Below, one piece after another: positions 51,755-61,660 of a stretch of 64,000 nucleotides of DNA. This DNA is from Pseudobutyrivibrio ruminis AD2017 (lineage in GTDB: Bacteria; Bacillota; Clostridia; Lachnospirales; Lachnospiraceae). The notes under the pieces are model-generated. The model made no database searches. It was given only the letters and a program-made list of their open reading frames with translations, and was not told where the DNA came from. Position 1 is the stretch's first letter. The number at the start of each line of letters is the position of its first letter. The stretch covers positions 124,001 through 188,000 of the forward strand of contig NZ_AUJQ01000003.1 in assembly GCF_000424305.1 (NCBI RefSeq). Reading direction: 5' to 3'. A program made the position numbers and the translations under genes.

Positions 51755-51771
51755 GGATTGGAGGATATAGA

Positions 51772-52149
51772 ATGGGACAATTTTTACCATTTACTAAACA
51801 AGTTTTAAAGAACCTCTTTTCTGAGCCAGCTACAACTCAGTATCCTTTCGTACCAAAGGAGTACCCAGAGCGTACAAGAGGTCATGTAGATATTAATAAA
51901 GACCAGTGCATTCTTTGCGGAATGTGCATGCGTAGCTGCCCTCCAGGGGCAATCAAAGTTGATAGAGCAGGTAAGACTTGGACTATCAATCGTTTTGATT
52001 GTATCCAGTGTGGCTACTGTGTAGAAAAGTGCCCAAAGAAGTGCTTATCTATCACAGCAGGTTATCAGGAGCCAGGTCCTGAGAAGTTTACATACTCAGT
52101 AGAAGTTCCTTATGAACCACCAAAGCCAGCTGCAAAACCACAGGCATAA
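51772..52149 (+). CDS. echF: Ech hydrogenase ferredoxin-like subunit F
   Basis: 125 aa with two [4Fe-4S] motifs: CILCGMCMRSCPPGAI and CIQCGYCVEKCPKKC. It receives electrons from reduced ferredoxin and passes them to EchC. Pro/Lys/Ala-rich tail. GGAGG before the ATG. Last gene of the operon, separated from echE by the hairpin element. Confidence 0.94.
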   Translation: MGQFLPFTKQVLKNLFSEPATTQYPFVPKEYPERTRGHVDINKDQCILCGMCMRSCPPGAIKVDRAGKTWTINRFDCIQCGYCVEKCPKKCLSITAGYQEPGPEKFTYSVEVPYEPPKPAAKPQA

Positions 52150-52153
52150 AATT

Positions 52154-52185
52154 AAGGCTAACCCAAACGGGTTAGCCTTCTTTAT
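52154..52185. terminator. Bidirectional terminator after echF
   Basis: 11-bp perfect stem AAGGCTAACCC/GGGTTAGCCTT (52154-52164, 52169-52179), followed by CTTTATTT; the other strand runs into AATTTTAT. Lies between convergent genes. Confidence 0.88.
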
Positions 52186-52192
52186 TTAAAGC

Positions 52193-52717
52193 TTATCTTG
52201 CCCTAATATCTAAAATTTCTCCAATATACATCGTATGGAAATCATCCAAATGCTTGGCAGTGTAGTTTTCATTCAGAATCTTCTCATCCAATATAGTGTT
52301 TTCAGTCATAGGAACAGCAGCAATTTTTCTGCAAAGGATAATGAAATTAGCCTCATCAATATAAGGTGCATTAAGTGCATGCTCAATGTTAACATGACAA
52401 AGGTGAAGCTTGTCTTCGTTACGTCCGCTAAGCTGGTCTAGAACCTTCATAAGCTGAACATTGTTTTTCTCACTCATATCAAAAAAGCATGCTGAGAAGT
52501 ACTCGCTTTTGTCTAAAAGCTCTTTGGTGTAGCGTGTATTTCTAAGAAATGCATAGACTACATTTTTTCCCCACATATGCCCGACACCGCCATTGTGTGA
52601 TGACATGGCATTAACGGTGCCATCTGCTTCTGCAACGATGGCAATTCCTTCGTCTGCCACCTTTTGAATTGGGTTCCATTCTAGCATGTCGATTGGATAA
52701 GGCTGAAAGGTATGCAT
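52193..52717 (-). CDS. Flavin reductase-like domain protein
   Basis: 174 aa. The FMN-binding split-barrel pattern WNPIQKVADEGIAIVAEADG, then NAMSSHNGGVGHMWGKNVV and ACFFDMSEKN, fits the flavin reductase-like family, which binds FMN and passes electrons to various partners. It converges with echF across a terminator. The EAL-protein gene lies 20 bp upstream on the same strand. Confidence 0.8.
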   Translation of the reverse strand: MHTFQPYPIDMLEWNPIQKVADEGIAIVAEADGTVNAMSSHNGGVGHMWGKNVVYAFLRNTRYTKELLDKSEYFSACFFDMSEKNNVQLMKVLDQLSGRNEDKLHLCHVNIEHALNAPYIDEANFIILCRKIAAVPMTENTILDEKILNENYTAKHLDDFHTMYIGEILDIRAR

Positions 52718-52737
52718 ATTATTCCTCGCTTTCTATA

Positions 52738-54645
52738 TTATAGATTGAATTGTTGTATAAATCTTAAAAATTCATGTTCAGGCAATGGATATGAAAAATA
52801 ATATCCCTGGAGGTAATCGATACCAAGATCTTCCATAGCAATCTTTTGTTCCTCGGTTTCAATACCTTCAGATATAATTCTAAGCCCCATGGAATGTGCC
52901 ATTTGAACAACTGTTTTTACAATGGCCTGAGCCTTAGGGTTGTTAAAATATTCTTCGGTCAAATGCTTGTCCAATTTAACGATTTCAACAGGCATATCAA
53001 CAATATAATTCAAATTAGAAGAGCCAGCACCAAAGTCATCTAAAGAGAATGAGATGCCGTGTTCCATAAGCTTTTCCATATTTGCTAAAACGGATTCCTT
53101 ACTTTGAATAGAATTTGTCTCTGTAATTTCAAAGTTCAAAAGCTTAGGGTCGATAGTATTATTGTTAATCAGTTCTAATATTCTTGAAACAAAAACAGGA
53201 TTCTCGCTTTGCTTTACTGAAAGGTTCAGCTCTATCTTCTGGATACCAAGCTTTTCAATACGGTAAGATTTCATAAAGGTAAAAACATTCTTGTAAATGC
53301 TATCAGATAAAGGAACGATTCTACCTGTTTCTTCAACGATAGGAATGAAGTCGTTAGGATATACGAGAGTGCCATCTAAAAGCTTAATACGAACAAGTGC
53401 CTCAGCACCGGTATAGGTTTTAGTTTGTACGTTATATATAGGCTGATAGTGAATCTCTAATCGGTTATCCTCCATAGCCGCTACAACCATCTTTTCAATC
53501 TGCTTACGCTTCTGAAGGTCAGCCATGGTGCTCTTATCAATGATTATTTCGTTTTTAGCGATGGTCTCATGATTGTTAGGAAGAAAATTCGTCAGCAACA
53601 TCATAAGCTCATCGGCATCGAAAGCAATACTGCTGTCAGGAACTATGGTGTAGAAAGGATGAAGCAGTGTGACAGCATCCGCAATATCTGGGTTATCTTC
53701 AATGGATTGGAAGTAAGTGGCAATCTTAAATTTGGTGCTTTCCATGAAGTCATTACTTTCAAATACAAGAAGGAAATAACCTTCGGCTGTATCAAATACC
53801 TTTGCTGATTCAATATTAAATAGAAAATCAGATAGCATATTTATGGTTTTTCTAAGCATTTTATTTTCTGTAGCGGCATCACCTAATGTTTTGAAGGAAA
53901 TCATCATTACAGAAAATCGCTGTTTACTTTGATATAGATAATTAAAGTAATCGTGAATAACGGCCGAACTAAAATGGCCTGTCTTTCTTGAAATGGTACT
54001 TTGAGGATTTTCCATTTCAAAATACATTATTAACGCGCCAATACAAGCGGCGAAGCTGACAATCAGAAACTGAGGCTTGATGAACTGGATAATAGCGCAC
54101 ATGCTCCATATAGCCATCCAAACCAGTATTGCATTAATCTTTCGTTGTTTTAGATGAGCCTTGAAAAATATAGTGGAACCAATGATTGCTAATATATGTA
54201 AGGCAACCAAAAAATAGGTGGCGTATGTAGCTGGACCGTAAGAATAAAGAGATACGCCATCGTAATAATAACTAATTGGAAGAGAGATGGTGATAAACAT
54301 TCCTAATATATAGAAGAACTGTAGGAATCGTCCAATCATCTTCTCGTGGTACGTGCCGTAGAATGTAAATAAATCTGCAATAGTATAGCCTAAAGTTGCA
54401 AAAGAAACAGATTGCAAGCTCAGCAAATAAAGCTTACAAAATATCAGCACAACTGTTTCCTTATACCTTCCGGAATTTACTATAAAATAGCAGGACGCAA
54501 TATCTAAAATGACACATCCTATAATCATATATAAAGTTATTATAAAACGGCGTTCGGAACTAAGTCCCATGGTAGGCTCTTTTTTATAGAAGAAAAGGAG
54601 CACTGCAATGATGGCTAGACCACAAAGTTGAGTGTAAATATTCAT
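52738..54645 (-). CDS. Membrane EAL protein (c-di-GMP phosphodiesterase) with degenerate GGDEF
   Basis: 635 aa from ATG 54645 (6 bp from AAGGAA; an ATG at 54651 abuts it). Seven or eight N-terminal helices (about 1-215) form a sensory membrane part. The GGDEF-like domain (about 220-345) has lost the motif, with AEGYF in its place. The EAL domain (about 380-630) keeps the active-site set: EALVRI, NLSVKQS, EITETNS, DDFGAGSSNLNYI, VKLDKH, EGIETEEQ. So it should degrade but not make c-di-GMP. Confidence 0.9.
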   Translation of the reverse strand: MNIYTQLCGLAIIAVLLFFYKKEPTMGLSSERRFIITLYMIIGCVILDIASCYFIVNSGRYKETVVLIFCKLYLLSLQSVSFATLGYTIADLFTFYGTYHEKMIGRFLQFFYILGMFITISLPISYYYDGVSLYSYGPATYATYFLVALHILAIIGSTIFFKAHLKQRKINAILVWMAIWSMCAIIQFIKPQFLIVSFAACIGALIMYFEMENPQSTISRKTGHFSSAVIHDYFNYLYQSKQRFSVMMISFKTLGDAATENKMLRKTINMLSDFLFNIESAKVFDTAEGYFLLVFESNDFMESTKFKIATYFQSIEDNPDIADAVTLLHPFYTIVPDSSIAFDADELMMLLTNFLPNNHETIAKNEIIIDKSTMADLQKRKQIEKMVVAAMEDNRLEIHYQPIYNVQTKTYTGAEALVRIKLLDGTLVYPNDFIPIVEETGRIVPLSDSIYKNVFTFMKSYRIEKLGIQKIELNLSVKQSENPVFVSRILELINNNTIDPKLLNFEITETNSIQSKESVLANMEKLMEHGISFSLDDFGAGSSNLNYIVDMPVEIVKLDKHLTEEYFNNPKAQAIVKTVVQMAHSMGLRIISEGIETEEQKIAMEDLGIDYLQGYYFSYPLPEHEFLRFIQQFNL

Positions 54646-54788
54646 AATCATTTCCTTATTTCAGATATTTACTTGATTATAACATTGATTATCACACCAT
54701 GACTCTAAAACTCAGAAAATTCAAAGAATGTTCAAAAATGAACCAAAAAAGTGGATTTAAAAATTTAACGATTTAGTGTATTGAAGTG

Positions 54789-54817
54789 TTGACTCAGGTA
54801 TACAAAAGTTAGATAAT
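54789..54817 (+). promoter_or_regulatory. ilvE promoter
   Basis: TTGACT (54789-54794), 17 bp, GATAAT (54812-54817), 37 bp before the ilvE start. The remaining ~200-bp divergent gap shows nothing else; no T-box was seen. Confidence 0.75.
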
Positions 54818-54854
54818 ATAGGGAAAATAAGTGATTTTAGGCGGAGGCAGATAA

Positions 54855-55919
54855 ATGGATATCAGATTTGAAAAAAGGGAGCAATTAAAAGAAAAGCCAG
54901 ATTGGAAAAATCTTGGTTTCGGAAAGTACATGACAGATTACATGTTTGTATGTGATTGGGATAGAGAAATAGGATGGCACGATGCACGAATCGTCCCAGA
55001 AGGACCAATTGAGCTTGATCCAGCATGCATGACACTTCACTATGCGCAGGAAACATTCGAAGGAATGAAGGCTTATCGTAGAGAAGACGGAAAGATTCAG
55101 CTTTTCAGACCAGAAATGAATGCAAAGCGTATGATTAATTCTAATGAGAGACTTTGCATGCCAGCATTTCCTGTAGAGGATTTTGTTGCAGCAGTAAAGG
55201 CATTAGTTAAAACAGAAGAGGCTTGGGTTCCTTCTGAAAAGGATACATCTCTTTATATCAGACCATTTATGTTTGCTACAGAGGCAGCACTTGGGGTTCA
55301 TATGGCAAAATCATACAAATTTATGATTTTATGCTGTCCAGTTGGAGCATATTACGCAACAGGTCTTGACCCAGTTAAGATTTTAGTAGAAAATGAATTG
55401 GTAAGAGCAGTTGCAGGCGGTACAGGCTTTACAAAATGCGGTGGTAACTACGCTGGTTCTATCGCAGGTCAGGTAAAGGCTGAGAAGCTTGGTTATTCTC
55501 AGGTTCTTTGGCTTGATGGTAATGAGAGAAAGTACGTTGAAGAAGTAGGAACAATGAACATCATGTTCAAAATAGACGGAGAAATCTGGACAGCACCAAC
55601 AGTAGGTACTGTACTTCCAGGTGTAACCAGAGATTCTATGATCCATCTTCTTAGAGACTGGGGATACAACGTAAGAGAAGAGCGCCTTGCAATTGATGAC
55701 CTTATGAAGGCTGGCCACGATGGAAAGCTTGAAGAGGTATTCGGAACAGGAACAGCAGCAGTCATCTCACCTGTTGGAGAGCTTCGCTTCAAGGATGATG
55801 TTGTTGTAATAAATGGAGGTAAAACCGGCGAGCTTACTCAGAAGCTTTACGATACACTTACAGGTATCCAGTGGGGTAGACTCGAGGATAAATATGGATG
55901 GACACAAGTAGTAGACTAA
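54855..55919 (+). CDS. ilvE: Branched-chain amino acid aminotransferase
   Basis: 354 aa, fold-type IV PLP aminotransferase that transfers the amino group between Leu/Ile/Val and glutamate. Family blocks: HYAQETFEGMKAYR, LYIRPFMFATEAALGVH, GGTGFTKCGGNYAGS (with the PLP-binding Lys region) and YVEEVGTMNIMF. GGAGG before the ATG. Its last 22 bp overlap the start of the GGDEF/EAL gene. Confidence 0.95.
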   Translation: MDIRFEKREQLKEKPDWKNLGFGKYMTDYMFVCDWDREIGWHDARIVPEGPIELDPACMTLHYAQETFEGMKAYRREDGKIQLFRPEMNAKRMINSNERLCMPAFPVEDFVAAVKALVKTEEAWVPSEKDTSLYIRPFMFATEAALGVHMAKSYKFMILCCPVGAYYATGLDPVKILVENELVRAVAGGTGFTKCGGNYAGSIAGQVKAEKLGYSQVLWLDGNERKYVEEVGTMNIMFKIDGEIWTAPTVGTVLPGVTRDSMIHLLRDWGYNVREERLAIDDLMKAGHDGKLEEVFGTGTAAVISPVGELRFKDDVVVINGGKTGELTQKLYDTLTGIQWGRLEDKYGWTQVVD

Positions 55920-58534
55920 ATTTAGAATTAGACATCAATACTGAAGATATGCAGTCGTTACAGGATGTGTTCTGTAAATCTAACGACTTGTATTTAATGT
56001 GTATTGGGAAAAAACATGGTCAAATCACATCCTTCTCAGGCTCTCAGTCTGAGGAGGATTTTGTTGAAAGAGAATTTCCATCATCACTCAGACAAGAAAT
56101 CATGGATTCATTTGTTGATGGAATGGCTGAAAACATCGTTGAAAGATTTGGCAAAGAAGAACACTTCATGTATCGAGGCGTGGCAATTCGCGGTACAAAT
56201 GGCGAATTATTAGGGGCATGGCTATGCTTTGGTATCAATCAAGATAAGCTTCCAGAGACAATGCAGCTGCCAACTGAGATGAAAGTCACAACAAGTAGCG
56301 CATTTGACAAATCAATTCTTCTAATTGAAACTCTGACAAAATACTATTTCGCAGAAAAATTAAAAACACTTGCCCTTCAGGCTCAGCTTATCCACGAAAA
56401 GGATACAGGCCAGGACATAAAATATAAGCTTAAGAAAAATGAAATCATGACAGATATCCTGAGGTTTATGGAGTCTGAGAATTCATTTTCAAAGATTGCA
56501 AAGGACATCTTGAAGGATGCAGGCAAATATTTAGACTGCACAAACACAGCACTTTTGCAGATATTTGAAAACAACAATAGTGTTGATATGATTGCAGAGT
56601 GGAGCAAGACTGAGGAAGACGCTCTTATGGAGCAGTTCGTTCATATCCCAAGAATGGAGCTTCCTTTTACTAATGGCAAACCATATACCATTTCATCTGA
56701 TGCAACACTCCCAGAGGCATTTGAAATCTTTTTCCTTAAATATGGAATAAAGGCTGCAATCTTTTTACCTATCAATGTTAACGAATCTCCTGCAATGTAC
56801 ATGTGCTTTTTCGTATTAGATCAGGAGAGAAAATGGAGCGTAGAGGATTTACGCTTTGCCAACGATATTAAGCGCATGGTTCAGACTGTGCTTGTGAAGA
56901 AGATTACAACCAATTCACTTGCCAGCTCCTATAGCGCCCTTGAGGCAATTCTTAAAAATGCAGGATACGGCCTTATCGTTGCTGATATGGAAACAAAACA
57001 GGTGCTTTATCGAAACGACACCTTTAACAAGATGTTTGCCAACGAGGCGGACCGCGCAGCCGTCAGGGAAATCATCTATGATGATAAGTACGTGCAGCCT
57101 GATTTAAATGGATTTTCCGTACCAGGCTCAGGAAGATGGTTCGACATTTCTGTAAGTACTATCAAGTGGGTAGATGAAAGAGATGTTAGGATGATTACCT
57201 TCTATGACACTACTGACTTAAGACTATATCAGAAGAAGGTTGAAAAGCGTGCATCACAGGATGCTCTTACAGGCTTGTTTAACAGAGGTATCTGCGAAAG
57301 AGATATTGCACTTGAACAGCATGTGGCTAAAAAGCTTAATAAGGAATTTGCAGTCCTTATGCTTGATATTGACGATTTTGCAAATGTTAATGAAGGCATG
57401 GGATTTAAGGTGGGAGACGAATTACTTGAATATGTTGCCCACAGTATCAACGATATATCTCAGGTTAAGGATAGATGCTACCGTGTAGGTGGCGATGAGT
57501 TCGTAATCATTGTAAATTGCGAAAACTACGGACATTTAGATTACATAGTTAAGCGAATAACCAACCTATTTAAGAACCCTTGGACTTTAGAAGGTGTGGA
57601 TTACTTCTGCTCTATGAGCATGGGTTGTGTAAAGCTTAAGGATAATGAGGACAGTGTATCAGACATATTCACTTATCTTAATATCGCCGTACACAGCGCT
57701 AAAAACAAGGGCAAAAACAAATTAGAATATTACAACGAAAAGTCAAAGGCAATTATCGCTGAACGCAAAAAGCTAGAGCAGAATCTTAAGGAAGCTGCAA
57801 GTGATGATTGTAATGAATTTGATATTTACTATCAGCCAATCATGGAATTTGTAAATGGTATTCCAATCTGCCAGGGTGCAGAAGCTTTAGTTAGATGGAA
57901 TTCCAAGGAATACGGTATCGTCAGACCAGACAAATTTATCCCAGAGGCTGAAAAGCTTAGGGTTATGGATGCAATCGGAAACCATGTTATTGAAAGCGCC
58001 ATCAAGGCCTGCAAGCACTGGAACGATTTCGGATGCCCAGAATACAGAATCAACATCAATCTATCTGTTTACCAGTTATCTCAGAAGGATATTTTGGAAA
58101 AGATAAAGGCTGTTATCAAAAAGACATCCATCAATCCTGCTAACATCATCTTTGAGGTGACCGAGGCGTTAACATTAGAGGATATGGAATGGGTTACAAG
58201 AATCCTATCTTCTATCAAGGAGCTTGGTTGTAAGGTCGCCCTAGACGGATTCGGCAAGGCAAATTCTTCTCTTATGAGTATTAGAGACCTGCCAATCAAC
58301 CTGTTGAAGATTGATAAGAGCTTAGCCGCTGATATGAACACTGATAAGTTCGCGGCAGCCTTCATAAAGACTATTACTGAACTTGCAACTTCAATCGATG
58401 TAGATGTTTGCGTTGAGGGAATAGAAGAGGATAGTCAGTTAGAAAAGTTAGGCCTCTACGGGGCTAAAATGGCACAGGGCTACTACTTCGATGAACCACT
58501 TACAAAGGGAGATTTCGAAGAAAAATATTTATAA
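55898..58534 (+). CDS. GAF/PAS-GGDEF-EAL protein with intact GGDEF and altered EAL
   Basis: 878 aa, no membrane helix. N-terminal sensor (about 10-150, PocR-like in appearance), a GAF-like domain (about 185-335), a PAS-like domain (about 350-445), GGDEF (about 450-615, intact VGGDEF at 530-535) and EAL (about 630-875). EAL keeps EALVRW, NLSVYQL, EVTEAL, KIDKS and EGIEED, but the DDFG motif reads D783-G784-F-G, so one metal-site aspartate is lost. Likely a diguanylate cyclase. Starts inside the ilvE end. Confidence 0.88.
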   Translation: MDTSSRLNLELDINTEDMQSLQDVFCKSNDLYLMCIGKKHGQITSFSGSQSEEDFVEREFPSSLRQEIMDSFVDGMAENIVERFGKEEHFMYRGVAIRGTNGELLGAWLCFGINQDKLPETMQLPTEMKVTTSSAFDKSILLIETLTKYYFAEKLKTLALQAQLIHEKDTGQDIKYKLKKNEIMTDILRFMESENSFSKIAKDILKDAGKYLDCTNTALLQIFENNNSVDMIAEWSKTEEDALMEQFVHIPRMELPFTNGKPYTISSDATLPEAFEIFFLKYGIKAAIFLPINVNESPAMYMCFFVLDQERKWSVEDLRFANDIKRMVQTVLVKKITTNSLASSYSALEAILKNAGYGLIVADMETKQVLYRNDTFNKMFANEADRAAVREIIYDDKYVQPDLNGFSVPGSGRWFDISVSTIKWVDERDVRMITFYDTTDLRLYQKKVEKRASQDALTGLFNRGICERDIALEQHVAKKLNKEFAVLMLDIDDFANVNEGMGFKVGDELLEYVAHSINDISQVKDRCYRVGGDEFVIIVNCENYGHLDYIVKRITNLFKNPWTLEGVDYFCSMSMGCVKLKDNEDSVSDIFTYLNIAVHSAKNKGKNKLEYYNEKSKAIIAERKKLEQNLKEAASDDCNEFDIYYQPIMEFVNGIPICQGAEALVRWNSKEYGIVRPDKFIPEAEKLRVMDAIGNHVIESAIKACKHWNDFGCPEYRININLSVYQLSQKDILEKIKAVIKKTSINPANIIFEVTEALTLEDMEWVTRILSSIKELGCKVALDGFGKANSSLMSIRDLPINLLKIDKSLAADMNTDKFAAAFIKTITELATSIDVDVCVEGIEEDSQLEKLGLYGAKMAQGYYFDEPLTKGDFEEKYL

Positions 58535-58553
58535 CAGAAAGGTAAGGGGAATA

Positions 58554-59807
58554 ATGTACACACTTGAAGACATCAGAAACACAGATGCAGAAGTAGCAGA
58601 GGCTATAGTAAAAGAGTTTAACCGTCAGTCACAGCACATCGAGCTTATAGCATCAGAAAACTGGGTATCACCAGCAGTTATGTCAGCCATGGGTTCAGTA
58701 CTTACTAACAAGTACGCTGAAGGCTATCCAGGCAAAAGATACTACGGTGGATGCCAAGAGGTAGATGTTATTGAAGAGCTTGCTATCAAGCGTGCTAAGG
58801 AGTTGTTTGGCGCTGAATACGTTAACGTGCAGCCACATTCAGGAGCACAGGCTAACATGGCTGTTCAGTTTGCAGTTTTAAAGCCAGGCGATACTGTAAT
58901 GGGCATGAACTTAGACCACGGCGGACATCTTACACATGGCTCAAAGGCTAACTTCTCCGGAACCTATTTCAACATTGTTCCTTATGGCGTAAATGATAAC
59001 GGCTTTATCGATTATGATGAGGTTGAAAGAATTGCACTTGAGTGCAAGCCAAAGATGATTATCGCAGGAGCATCTGCATACTGCCGCAAGATAGATTTCA
59101 AGAGATTCAGAGAAATCTGTGACAAGGTTGATGCAGTACTTTTTGTAGATATGGCTCACATTGCTGGTCTTGTTGCAGCAGGTGTGCATGAAAGCCCAGT
59201 TCCTTATGCTGATATTGTTACCACTACTACACACAAGACATTACGTGGACCTAGAGGTGGTATGATTATGGCAACTGCTGAGGCCAATGAAAAATACAAC
59301 TTCAACAAGGCTGTCTTCCCAGGTATCCAGGGAGGCCCACTTATGCACGTAATTGCCGGCAAGGCTGTTTGCTTCAAGGAAGCCCTTGATCCAAGCTTCA
59401 AGGAATATGGCAAGCAGATTGTAAAGAACGCACAGGCTCTTTGCAAGGGATTGCAGGATAGAGGAATCAAAATCGTTTCAGATGGTACAGATAATCACCT
59501 TATGCTTATCGATTTAACACCATTTGAACTTACAGGAAAGGTAGTAGAAAAGCTTTTAGATGAGGCTCATATCACTGCCAACAAGAACACAATTCCTAAT
59601 GATCCTAAGTCTCCATTTGTTACATCTGGTATCCGTCTTGGAACACCAGCTGCCACAACAAGAGGCTTAAAGGAAGAAGATTTTGATAAGGTAGCCGAAG
59701 CTATTTCCATTGTCATCAAAGAACAGGAAGCTGGCATCGAAAAGGCTCGCGCTATTATCAAAACATTAACAGACAAATATCCACTTTTAGGTGGTCAGGA
59801 ATTCTAA
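58554..59807 (+). CDS. glyA: Serine hydroxymethyltransferase
   Basis: 417 aa from ATG 58554; the frame is open into the preceding gene, but family similarity starts at [20 protein letters not shown] lysine in [14 protein letters not shown]. Other blocks: [16 protein letters not shown] and [16 protein letters not shown]. Interconverts serine and glycine with tetrahydrofolate and supplies one-carbon units. SD AGGGGA. Ends at a large hairpin terminator. Confidence 0.97.
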   Translation: MYTLEDIRNTDAEVAEAIVKEFNRQSQHIELIASENWVSPAVMSAMGSVLTNKYAEGYPGKRYYGGCQEVDVIEELAIKRAKELFGAEYVNVQPHSGAQANMAVQFAVLKPGDTVMGMNLDHGGHLTHGSKANFSGTYFNIVPYGVNDNGFIDYDEVERIALECKPKMIIAGASAYCRKIDFKRFREICDKVDAVLFVDMAHIAGLVAAGVHESPVPYADIVTTTTHKTLRGPRGGMIMATAEANEKYNFNKAVFPGIQGGPLMHVIAGKAVCFKEALDPSFKEYGKQIVKNAQALCKGLQDRGIKIVSDGTDNHLMLIDLTPFELTGKVVEKLLDEAHITANKNTIPNDPKSPFVTSGIRLGTPAATTRGLKEEDFDKVAEAISIVIKEQEAGIEKARAIIKTLTDKYPLLGGQEF

Positions 59808-59814
59808 AAAATAC

Positions 59815-59908
59815 ATGCAGCCATTCAGTAGACCTTCAATTGCAAGCTGGCAATAACACTGCAAAATCAGAGCGAGTGTGGTCTGCTGCGAAGGCTGCAT
59901 CATTTTTA
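59815..59908. terminator. Large bidirectional hairpin between convergent genes
   Basis: Two-part stem: ATGCAGCC/GGCTGCAT (59815-59822, 59893-59900) and CAGTAGACC/GGTCTGCTG (59826-59834, 59880-59888, one G-U type mismatch), followed by CATTTTTATT on the plus strand and TGTATTTTTTAG on the minus strand. The stop codon of the minus-strand gene lies in the loop. Confidence 0.7.
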
Positions 59909-60660
59909 TTAAAATAAATGTAGGATGGCTTTGAAAAATTATCTGCGATTACGTCATCCCAGGTTAAATCTACGTTGTAGTACATACCATCTATATAGAC
60001 GATGTTCCAGGCATGATTTATGCCTTTTGAAGTCCCTGTCACATAATAGCAAGGAATGCCCACTTTGTTGCAGGCCAGCTGGAAAGCTCTTGCATAGCCG
60101 GCGCATACAGAGTAAGAAGATGTAAGGGCAGAATATGCGCTTTGATTTAAAGGCGAATCTACGTTATATGCTGTGTTAGAACAGATATAATCATGTATAT
60201 ATTTTTCTTTTTCAATATCAGTAGACAAAAGCGATGCATTATATACCAGATGATTAAGCTTGGTCTCAAATAAAGTATTTGCATTTGGAAAATCTGAAGG
60301 ACTAATTCCGAATTTCAATTGAAGCTTAATAACGGTCTGGCTGCTGTTTAATGCATATCTATAAGATGTATTAAGCCAAAATAGCTCTGGATGATCAAAG
60401 AAGAAGCAGTTCATTGTGTAATCCAGCTCTGAAGCAGAAAGAGGTACCTGTAAAGAGAACATAGAATCATCAAAGGACATAGCTTTATCATAAATCTGGC
60501 TATATACGGTCAGTTCGTTTTGGGAGAGACTATTTCTGTATACTGCATAGTCAAGGGGGTACTCCTTAGCGCGCGCAGTTGTAGAGACGGATAGTGCTAA
60601 CATCATAAGAATCGTGTATAATGTTTTAAAGAGCATCAAAGAATTTCTCTTTTTTTTCAT
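59836..60660 (-). CDS. Secreted transglutaminase-like cysteine protease-fold protein
   Basis: 274 aa. Signal peptide (about 1-30, ending STTARA). The transglutaminase-like triad is visible: Cys in YSVCAGYARAFQLACNKVGI, His in GINHAWNIVYIDGMYYNVD, and Asp in DLTWDD. In bacteria such exported proteins cleave or cross-link cell-wall or surface peptides; the substrate is unknown. A TATAAT lies upstream on its strand (60707-60712). No anchor motif. Confidence 0.85.
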   Translation of the reverse strand: MKKKRNSLMLFKTLYTILMMLALSVSTTARAKEYPLDYAVYRNSLSQNELTVYSQIYDKAMSFDDSMFSLQVPLSASELDYTMNCFFFDHPELFWLNTSYRYALNSSQTVIKLQLKFGISPSDFPNANTLFETKLNHLVYNASLLSTDIEKEKYIHDYICSNTAYNVDSPLNQSAYSALTSSYSVCAGYARAFQLACNKVGIPCYYVTGTSKGINHAWNIVYIDGMYYNVDLTWDDVIADNFSKPSYIYFNKNDAAFAADHTRSDFAVLLPACN

Positions 60661-60935
60661 ACCTGCAATCCCCTAATTGATGTTTTAACAATTTGAAGTA
60701 TTATTCATTATAGAAAATAAATATGAACAATTTTCAAACAATAAAGAGATTCACAAAGAATTCACAGAGATAATACACACGTGTGTATTAAAGTGCCATT
60801 GTACTAGAATTTATGCCGCTTTGAAGAATATCTGGTAATTGACAAAAAATTATCATTTAGAGTATATTATATATACAGGAAACTCTTTTTTTGAGTTAGA
60901 GTTTACTAACACACTTTATAAATGTAGGAGCAAAT
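60661..60935. other. 275-bp divergent intergenic region with perfect palindrome
   Basis: Holds a perfect 20-bp palindrome TAATACACACGTGTGTATTA (60771-60790), a minus-strand TATAAT (60707-60712), and the hypB promoter. The hypB leader can form two exclusive hairpins: AACTC/GAGTT or AAACTCT/AGAGTTT (about 60879-60905). Confidence 0.6.
60839..60868 (+). promoter_or_regulatory. hypB promoter
   Basis: TTGACA (60839-60844), 18 bp, TATATT (60863-60868). The palindrome at 60771-60790 ends 48 bp upstream of the -35. Confidence 0.75.
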
Positions 60936-61607
60936 ATGCTAGATTACAAGGTAATTGAAGTTAAGCAAAGCATCTTTGAAGACAACGATGCTGACGCCGA
61001 AAAGCTTCGAGCAGAAATCAAGGCTCAGAAGACATTCTTAGTCAATTTGATGTCGGCTCCAGGCTCAGGCAAAACTACCACATTATGCCAGACAATTGCT
61101 CGTCTTAAGGACGAAATGCAAATCGGTGTAATGGAGGCTGATATTGATTCTGATGTAGACGCTGCTACTATCATAGCGGCAGGCGCTCGTGCAATTCAGA
61201 TACATACAGGAGGCATGTGCCATCTTGACGCAGATATGACTCGTCAAGGCTTACACGAATTTGGCACAGAGGATTTAGATCTGGTCTTCCTGGAAAATGT
61301 TGGTAACTTAGTTTGTCCAGCGGAATTTGATACCGGTTCATCAAAGAACGTTATGATTCTCTCAGTTCCTGAGGGAGACGACAAACCTGCTAAATACCCA
61401 CTGATGTTTTCAGTGTGTGACGTAGTTCTTATCAACAAATGCGACACACTTGAAGTGTTTAGCGAATTTTCAAAAGAGACAGTTGTTGAACGCATCCACA
61501 AGCTTAACCCTAACGCAAAGGTTATTTTTGTTTCGGCAAAGACTGGCGAGGGCTTCGACGAATGGGTCGACTGGTTGAGGGGCCAGGTAGCTGAGTGGAA
61601 TGCATAG
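60936..61607 (+). CDS. hypB: Hydrogenase nickel incorporation GTPase HypB
   Basis: 223 aa. SIMIBI GTPase: P-loop SAPGSGKTTTL, the metal-site EADIDSDVDAATI, IHTGGMCHLDADM with the conserved Cys-His, LVFLENVGNLVCPAEFD, and NKCD. The N-terminus has no histidine-rich nickel store. It loads nickel into NiFe hydrogenase large subunits together with HypA; Ech (50531) is the likely client. No other hyp gene lies in the window. GTAGGAG before the ATG. Confidence 0.95.
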   Translation: MLDYKVIEVKQSIFEDNDADAEKLRAEIKAQKTFLVNLMSAPGSGKTTTLCQTIARLKDEMQIGVMEADIDSDVDAATIIAAGARAIQIHTGGMCHLDADMTRQGLHEFGTEDLDLVFLENVGNLVCPAEFDTGSSKNVMILSVPEGDDKPAKYPLMFSVCDVVLINKCDTLEVFSEFSKETVVERIHKLNPNAKVIFVSAKTGEGFDEWVDWLRGQVAEWNA

Positions 61608-61660
61608 TGTCTTTTTGACTGGAGTTAATAATTAAGGGTTGTAAAAGGAGGAAAGAAATT

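Noticed and set aside
54652-54854. T-box or other leader control of ilvE
   Set aside because: No GGTGG T-box core and no terminator hairpin lie between the promoter and the gene.
55898-55948. Later start for the GGDEF/EAL protein, avoiding overlap with ilvE
   Set aside because: A Met at residue 18 is possible but has no clear ribosome-binding site; coupling from the overlap is equally plausible, so the longer form was kept.
58491-58553. Upstream start of glyA within the GGDEF/EAL gene
   Set aside because: The additional 21 residues overlap the previous gene and do not fit the family N-terminus; AGGGGA precedes the ATG at 58554.
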